From Flavobacteriaceae bacterium (lineage in GTDB: Bacteria > Bacteroidota > Bacteroidia > Flavobacteriales > Flavobacteriaceae): a DNA stretch of 7,211 nucleotides. The position numbers and the translations under genes were made by a program. Below, piece after piece: positions 1 through 5,063 of the stretch (positions are counted from its first letter, which is position 1; every line of letters begins with the position of its first letter). Under the pieces are notes generated by a model, which saw nothing but the letters and a program-made list of their open reading frames with translations, had not been told where the DNA came from and made no database searches. Where the stretch lies: NCBI GenBank assembly GCA_002714815.1, contig PAYI01000011.1, forward strand, positions 39,965-47,175. The letters run 5' to 3'.

Positions 1-768
1 ACTACTGAAGTTTTTATAAAAAAAGCAAAGATTTCAGGATATGATGGAATTGAAATCTGGTCACCAATTGATCCCAAAAAGCAAATTCAAATTTCAAAAT
101 TGTTAAAAGAACACAACATGAAAGTTATTTTTCTTTGTGGGTCAAACTCAAATCTCCCCTTTGAAAATAGTTTAAGTACTTATAAGGAATATCTTAAAAA
201 CACTATTAAACTTAATCCTGTTGCTATAAATTCTCATACTGGAAGTGATTTTTATAGCTTCAGTCAGAATATGAGATTCATTGAAGAGGCTAACAAACTT
301 AGCAATCATTACAATATTCCAATTTATCATGAAACCCACAGGGGGAGATTTAGTTATTCTTTGCCCAAAACAATAGAATATATAGAAAAGAATAAAGATT
401 TGGTTCTTACTTTAGATATAAGTCATTGGATGGTAGTCCATGAATCTTTATTAGATAATAGAACTCATCTGTTGAAAAAAATTATAAAAAGAAGTAATCA
501 CATTCATGCCAGAGTTGGTTTTCAAGAGGGCCCTCAAGTTAATGATCCGGCTGCACCTGAATGGAAATCTGTTGTTGAAAGACATTTAAATATTTGGAAA
601 TCAGTAATTCAAAAAATCCAGAATGAAAAAAAAATACCAACAATAACCACAGAATTTGGTCCACCAAACTACATGCCTACATTACCAAATACGCAAGAAC
701 CAATGACTGATCAATGGATGGCTAATTTGTATATTATGAAGATGTTGAAAAAAAGATTAAATGAATAA
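1..768 (+). CDS. Sugar phosphate isomerase/epimerase-like TIM barrel protein (5' partial)
   Basis: The reading frame is open to the window edge, so the true start lies upstream; 255 residues are visible. The first visible stretch (residues 12-20, GYDGIEIWS-like) is the typical early beta-strand of xylose-isomerase-like (AP endonuclease 2 family) barrels, so a TTG at 100 should not be taken as the start. The family's four metal ligands can be placed in order: Glu111 in HETHRGR, Asp139 in LDISHW, His169 in NHIHAR and Glu218 in TTEFGPP. Arg171 follows the histidine, as is common. Such enzymes isomerise or epimerise keto-sugars or polyols such as inositol derivatives; the substrate cannot be read from sequence. 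Family members are usually about 260-300 residues, so only a short N-terminus (possibly including a signal peptide) is missing. The stop codon lies 6 bases before the next gene, which suggests co-transcription. A run of nine A's (626-634) lies inside the gene. Confidence is high for the fold and low for the reaction. Confidence 0.85.
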   Translation, partial: TTEVFIKKAKISGYDGIEIWSPIDPKKQIQISKLLKEHNMKVIFLCGSNSNLPFENSLSTYKEYLKNTIKLNPVAINSHTGSDFYSFSQNMRFIEEANKLSNHYNIPIYHETHRGRFSYSLPKTIEYIEKNKDLVLTLDISHWMVVHESLLDNRTHLLKKIIKRSNHIHARVGFQEGPQVNDPAAPEWKSVVERHLNIWKSVIQKIQNEKKIPTITTEFGPPNYMPTLPNTQEPMTDQWMANLYIMKMLKKRLNE

Positions 769-774
769 TATATT

Positions 775-2145
775 ATGATTGATGATCTTTTGATTTTAGT
801 TGGGCGTTTTCACCCTTTAATTATTCACCTTCCAATTGGATTTATTGTATTAGGTATTTTAATTGAGTTTAATAAAAAAAGTCTTAAATGGTCGAATGAT
901 GCATTAAAGTTTATTTTCTATTGGGCCACTATAACTGGAATCTTTTCAATAATAAGTGGTTTTTTACAATATCAAAATGGTGGGTATCTTTGGGAAACTG
1001 TTCAAAACCACTTTGTTGCGGGAATTTTTACTGTTTTTTTATCGTTTTCCTTTTACCTTAAATTAATTGAAAATTCAATATTTAAGACAATCCCTAGGAA
1101 ACTATTTACAATTGGGAATTCAATTATACTAATTGTTACAGGACATTTGGGTGGTAATATTACTCATGGTGAAGAACATTTAATTGAACCTATAAATAAT
1201 TTAGCAGGTTTTAATAACCTGCAGATTGAAACCGTTAAATATTATACAGATTATAAAAAAAGACCATTATTTTCTTCTGTGATTCAACCAATAATTGACA
1301 AAAAATGTGTTAAGTGTCATAATTCTAAAAAATCAAACGGTAAATTAAAGATGCATAATTCTACCGAATTAATGAAAGGGGGAAGAAATGGTTCGATAAT
1401 AAATTTTGATACACCCGAAATGAGTGAAATGTATATTCGAATTCATTTACCAAGAGAAGAAAAAAAACATATGCCTCCAAAAGGAGGCAAACAGCTTAGT
1501 AAAGAAGAAATTAATTTAATAAGTAGATGGATAAAAAATGGAAGTTCGTTTGAAAAATCTATTGAGGAATTTAAACTTGATGAAAATCTTATTAGTTATT
1601 TTTTCTCAATGGAAAAGCCATTTTATCCAATGGAAGATGTTTCTATGCCTAAAATTGAAACACTAAAAAAAATTAGATCAAAAAAAATTCTAATTAATCC
1701 AATTAGTAAAAGCTCAAATTTCTTTTCCGTTAACACACTAAATTATTCTGAATTCAGTGACATTGATTTGTTAATCATGAGCGGTATAAAAGAAAATATT
1801 GTTAATCTTGATTTAAGTAACAGTAAGATTACCGATTCTCTTTTTTTTAATCTAAAATATTTCACCAATCTTACTGTTTTGAAATTGAATAATACGAGGA
1901 TATTTGGTGATAATATTGATGAACTATCTAAATTAAAAAGCTTAAAACGTATTTATTTAGTTAATTCAAAGTTTGACCCTCAAAATATTGAAAAACTAAC
2001 TAAATTTAAAAACTTAGAAAAAGTTTATTTATTTCAAGAAAACAGAATTTTAAAAACTCCAAGAAAAGTCTCGAAGGACTATGATGAAATTTTTGACTTT
2101 GGTAATTATTCTTTAGATAATTCAGAGGAAAACATGAAATCATAA
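775..2145 (+). CDS. DUF2231 membrane protein with planctomycete-type cytochrome c domain and C-terminal leucine-rich repeats
   Basis: This 456-residue protein has three parts. Residues 1-135 form a DUF2231-type membrane domain with the signature FHPLIIHLPIG at 12-22 and four likely helices (about 12-31, 44-64, 78-98, 109-126). Lys/Arg lie in the 32-43 and 99-110 loops, so the positive-inside rule puts both termini in the periplasm. Residues about 165-258 match the planctomycete cytochrome C (PSCyt1) pattern: one haem-binding CXXCH (Cys178, Cys181, His182; bases 1306-1320), a KGG turn at 201-203, HMPP with the probable axial Met233, then an LSxEE...RWIxNG ending. Residues about 318-423 are leucine-rich repeats with a 24-residue period. 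The expected role is periplasmic electron transfer at the inner membrane; partners are unknown. In Bacteroidota and Planctomycetes such cytochromes often sit near DUF1501/DUF1553 or sugar-oxidising genes, and the upstream sugar isomerase fits this. The ATG at 775 has no Shine-Dalgarno, as is usual in Bacteroidota, and is favoured by the 6-base gap and the immediate start of the conserved domain. Confidence 0.9.
   Translation: MIDDLLILVGRFHPLIIHLPIGFIVLGILIEFNKKSLKWSNDALKFIFYWATITGIFSIISGFLQYQNGGYLWETVQNHFVAGIFTVFLSFSFYLKLIENSIFKTIPRKLFTIGNSIILIVTGHLGGNITHGEEHLIEPINNLAGFNNLQIETVKYYTDYKKRPLFSSVIQPIIDKKCVKCHNSKKSNGKLKMHNSTELMKGGRNGSIINFDTPEMSEMYIRIHLPREEKKHMPPKGGKQLSKEEINLISRWIKNGSSFEKSIEEFKLDENLISYFFSMEKPFYPMEDVSMPKIETLKKIRSKKILINPISKSSNFFSVNTLNYSEFSDIDLLIMSGIKENIVNLDLSNSKITDSLFFNLKYFTNLTVLKLNNTRIFGDNIDELSKLKSLKRIYLVNSKFDPQNIEKLTKFKNLEKVYLFQENRILKTPRKVSKDYDEIFDFGNYSLDNSEENMKS
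1798..2043 (+). repeat. Leucine-rich repeat block, 24-residue period (protein level)
   Basis: Three full units start at residues 342, 366 and 390 of the haem protein, each exactly 24 residues, and a fourth truncated unit starts at 414. The shared pattern is LxxLxLxNSxIxxxxIxxLxKFxN. The preceding residues, about 330-341 (IDLLIMSGIKEN), resemble the second half of a unit and may be a degenerate capping repeat. This spacing fits RNI-like or bacterial LRR proteins, which usually mediate protein-protein contact. The repetition is visible only in protein; the DNA copies have diverged. Confidence 0.7.
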
Positions 2146-2157
2146 AAATTTATTTTT
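2144..2157. terminator. Possible bidirectional A/T hairpin terminator between convergent genes
   Basis: AAAAATTTATTTTT is a perfect 14-base inverted repeat that covers the last two bases of the plus-strand stop codon and the whole minus-strand stop codon. On either strand it presents an A tract followed by a U tract. There is no G/C in the stem, so the hairpin would be weak and might act mainly through the U tract. No better terminator lies within the 4-base gap or in the immediately flanking coding ends that I inspected. This could equally be chance in an AT-rich genome. Confidence 0.25.
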
Positions 2158-5005
2158 GAAGCACTAATGTAGGATTAAGAGGATATCTCCCAAAAGACTT
2201 TCCATATATAGCTATACCGCCTTCACCATAAGTTCTTAACTTAATTTTCATTTTCCCTTTTTTTATTGAGTTTTCTAATTCAGCTTTAGATATTGGGGTT
2301 TTTATAATATAACCATAAGATCCTGCTTCGTTTAGTTTTGGTGGTTCAGAAGTTTTTGATCTTTTCTGATAGTGCCAAGAAAGAACTCCTCTATGGTCCG
2401 CAGGGTCATCTTCAAGAGTAAGTTCCATCTTAATTTTCTCATTAATTAATACTTGAATTTTTGATTGAAATTGTTTTGAATCTGTCATTGGATAAGAATT
2501 AGGGTTTTTACTGGGACTTACTTTAGATCCTTTCATATAGTCGATCCCAGCGTCTACATAATCTTTCTCATCTTTATCTTTATCAAAAAGTTGTTTCGCA
2601 GACGCTTCAATTATAAAATAAGCATCTTTATATTTTTGTGATTTAATTTTTTTTGGGAAAATAATTTCATATTCAAAAAATCCATTCCCAGTACCATTCA
2701 TTTTTTTATTACCAAAAACTGCCCAAGATTTTTTGGTCCAGCTTGAATTTGAAAAAGAGTTTGGGTCAAAACTTAATAAATCTAAATTCTTTAATTTTTC
2801 ATCTGAACTCACTTCAAAATGAAGAAAATTTTTATGTAAAACTTCCCCATCAAGAGTCTTTAATGTTAAGATTAGTTTTGAAAGACCGCTGGCCTGTGGC
2901 ATTTTTAAATTAATTGGACTAAGGGATTCATTTTTCCAAGGCTGATATTTAATATTGAATTCACCTGATGTTATTTTATATTCTTGTGCAATTGAATTTG
3001 TGTGAATAAGTTCATAATCAATAACAAGTTCATCTCCGAAATCTTTTTGAGTCATAGAAGAAAGGAATAAAGGGACCTGAACTTCATCTCCACCTTTGAC
3101 AGATTTGCATATTTCCACACCAGTTGATAAATAAACAGGTGAATGAAAATCATTTAAAGTCATCCCATTTGAAATCTTGTCTAAGCCTGTTATTTTTTCT
3201 GACCTATCAAATTTCCAATATCCATTCCATTCATTTATAACATCATGATGCTCTGTATATAGCCATCCCGCAACCTCAGGAAATTTTCTGAAACTGTTGA
3301 TCATCCTGTGATAATCATAACTCCAGTCAATATCACCTGTACTTCCTTTATAACCCCAGACATTTCCTGATTCAGAATTAACAAAAGGTTGATTTTCCTG
3401 TTTAAAACCATCATAATATAAATGAGTTGATCCTTTAAAATTCTTTTCAGACTGATCTTTAAGATAATTTTCCCAAGCATAACCTGGAAGGTATACATGC
3501 CATGAATTAATATCAGTAGCTGTGTGAAGTCCTCCACAACAGAGTGAATTATCCTCAATAAGCCTTGATTCATCCATTGATTTAGCTAAATAATACATTG
3601 AGGTTACCCAATTATATGTCTCTGAAAGAATTTCACTCTTGTTTTCTTTATTATCATCCGAATCATTTTTAGTTGAAAGCCCCCACTGTTCATTAAAAAG
3701 GACCCATGAAAAAATAGATGGGTGATTATAGTCTCTTTTAATCATTTCTTTTAGAGTGTACTCTGATTCATTCCTCATAAATTTATCTGGATCACCCCAA
3801 GAGTTAGGCAAGTCTTCAACTACTAAAAGCCCTAATTTGTCTGCCCAAAATAATTTTCTAGGAACCTCCGCTTTTATATGAATTCTGATTCCATTTAAAC
3901 CTATAGACTTACTTCTTAAAATTTCTTCTTTTATGAATTTGTCACTAGGGAAAGCATAATAACCATCTGGATGATAAGATTGATCAAGCGCTAATTGCAG
4001 ATATATTGGTTTGTTGTTAAGAGCAACATAAGGGTACTCAGTGCCAGGTAAGTTTATAATAGAAATTTTACGCATCCCAAAATAAGATTTAACATAATCA
4101 TCTTCCAATTTTATTTCTACATCATATAGATATGGGTCTTCAAGGCTCCATAGTTTCATATCAGGTATATCTATATCAAATTTTCTTTTAAGTTGCCCGA
4201 ACTTGAAAATAATGTCATGATTGATAAATCCTTTATCAGTCTTAATTTTTATTTTTAGAGGTAACTCCTTTGTTGCATATTTATCTAAGTATGCTGTTAC
4301 ATTTACCTTTTTGTTGTCAATATCGGGAGTAAAATGAATCGCATCAATAAAATTATTACCTCTGGCTTCTAAATAAACGGTTTGCCAAATCCCTCTTGCA
4401 TTTCCATATCCTTGTTTTCCATACAATGTATATCCTCGCTTAAATTTTTTTGGATCTCCCGCATCATCATCAACCCTAATTGTAAGTTTTTGATTTTGTC
4501 CATATTTCAAGTATGGTGTTAAATTAAAAGAAAATGGAACATAGCCTCCCTGATGTTTTCCTACAAATATTCCATCAAGCCAGACTGAAGTTTCCCAATC
4601 TGAGGCCCCAACAGTGATAAATGTTTTTTTAGTTTTCCAGTCTGCTGAAACATTAATTTCTCTATTATACCATCCGATATTAGCTTCATCTTTTACTTTG
4701 GATAAGTTTGAACCCCAAGGAAAAGGAACAGTTATTTTTTGATCAAAGTTCGTCCCTTTATACCATTGTTCTTTTATACCCTTGTCATCAGGATCGAATT
4801 TAAAGTCCCATAAACCATTCAAATTTTCCCAATTTGGTCTATTAAAATCAGGTCTAGGATGCTCAACTAGAGGGATTTGAGATTTAGCAGTGTAAGTTAA
4901 AAGAAATAAAAAAACAAGTAAAATTTTTGAAACTGCAGATCTTAAATAATTGTGAGTCTTTAAATAGACTTTTGAATTGTTTAATAAAAAATTGTCAGGT
5001 GACAT
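2150..5005 (-). CDS. Secreted glycoside hydrolase family 2 protein (sugar-binding domain, TIM barrel, C-terminal beta domain)
   Basis: This 951-residue exported glycosidase starts with a signal peptide: a long polar n-region (1-27), a hydrophobic core at about 28-39 and a probable signal peptidase I site after AKS (40-42), with Gln43 first in the mature protein. There is no lipobox Cys. Residues about 48-215 are the GH2 jelly-roll sugar-binding domain (NLNGLWDF, GWYNREI, ASDWETSVWLDG). Residues 220-315 are an Ig-like beta-sandwich. Residues 320-620 form the TIM barrel, with GLNGIRIH (369-376), the acid/base Glu439 in FNEQW (codon 3689-3691), His503 in SWHVY and the likely nucleophile Glu545 in NSESG (codon 3371-3373). 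Residues about 640-735 look like a second Ig-like domain, and 745-951 are an unassigned beta-rich domain. The LDQSYHPDGYY segment places it near GH2 members generally labelled beta-galactosidase or beta-glucuronidase-like; specificity is not readable. It is co-directional with the upstream amidohydrolase across a 58-base gap. The ATG at 5005 is the only usable start: an in-frame stop lies at 5021-5023 and no ATG, GTG or TTG occurs before the signal core. Confidence 0.92.
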   Translation of the reverse strand: MSPDNFLLNNSKVYLKTHNYLRSAVSKILLVFLFLLTYTAKSQIPLVEHPRPDFNRPNWENLNGLWDFKFDPDDKGIKEQWYKGTNFDQKITVPFPWGSNLSKVKDEANIGWYNREINVSADWKTKKTFITVGASDWETSVWLDGIFVGKHQGGYVPFSFNLTPYLKYGQNQKLTIRVDDDAGDPKKFKRGYTLYGKQGYGNARGIWQTVYLEARGNNFIDAIHFTPDIDNKKVNVTAYLDKYATKELPLKIKIKTDKGFINHDIIFKFGQLKRKFDIDIPDMKLWSLEDPYLYDVEIKLEDDYVKSYFGMRKISIINLPGTEYPYVALNNKPIYLQLALDQSYHPDGYYAFPSDKFIKEEILRSKSIGLNGIRIHIKAEVPRKLFWADKLGLLVVEDLPNSWGDPDKFMRNESEYTLKEMIKRDYNHPSIFSWVLFNEQWGLSTKNDSDDNKENKSEILSETYNWVTSMYYLAKSMDESRLIEDNSLCCGGLHTATDINSWHVYLPGYAWENYLKDQSEKNFKGSTHLYYDGFKQENQPFVNSESGNVWGYKGSTGDIDWSYDYHRMINSFRKFPEVAGWLYTEHHDVINEWNGYWKFDRSEKITGLDKISNGMTLNDFHSPVYLSTGVEICKSVKGGDEVQVPLFLSSMTQKDFGDELVIDYELIHTNSIAQEYKITSGEFNIKYQPWKNESLSPINLKMPQASGLSKLILTLKTLDGEVLHKNFLHFEVSSDEKLKNLDLLSFDPNSFSNSSWTKKSWAVFGNKKMNGTGNGFFEYEIIFPKKIKSQKYKDAYFIIEASAKQLFDKDKDEKDYVDAGIDYMKGSKVSPSKNPNSYPMTDSKQFQSKIQVLINEKIKMELTLEDDPADHRGVLSWHYQKRSKTSEPPKLNEAGSYGYIIKTPISKAELENSIKKGKMKIKLRTYGEGGIAIYGKSFGRYPLNPTLVLQK

Positions 5006-5063
5006 AATTAATAATGTTTTTTAATATTTCAAAGGTTAAGATAACCATTAAAAAGAAAATTAT
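5006..5063. promoter_or_regulatory. Short AT-rich intergenic gap upstream of the GH2 gene
   Basis: This 58-base gap separates the amidohydrolase stop from the GH2 start. Read on the minus strand it holds TAACCTTTG about 25 bases before the ATG, which resembles the Bacteroidota -7 box TAnnTTTG but with one extra base, and there is no clear -33 TTG. It also contains a small perfect inverted repeat, GGTTA-AGA-TAACC (5034-5046). No Shine-Dalgarno precedes the ATG; the leader is A/T-rich as usual in the phylum. The two genes could therefore be one transcript, or the GH2 gene could have a weak promoter of its own. Confidence 0.25.

Noticed and set aside
765..776. Perfect 12-base palindrome ATAATATATTAT spanning the isomerase stop and the next ATG
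   Set aside because: It is purely A/T and formed by the stop and start codons themselves; a stem this weak is likely chance.
2104..2122. AATTAT...ATAATT inverted repeat near the end of the cytochrome gene
   Set aside because: The stem has no G/C, lies inside coding sequence and is not followed by a T tract, so it does not look like a terminator.
3301..3573. 90-codon open frame on the minus strand
   Set aside because: It lies wholly inside the GH2 gene in another frame, over the catalytic barrel, and has no recognisable domain.
5034..5046. GGTTA-AGA-TAACC hairpin in the 58-base gap
   Set aside because: A 5-bp stem with no T tract is too short for a terminator, and no known operator was recognised.
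2150..5063. Polysaccharide utilisation locus
   Set aside because: A GH2 enzyme alone is not enough: no SusC/SusD pair, sulfatase or sensor-regulator gene is visible in the window.
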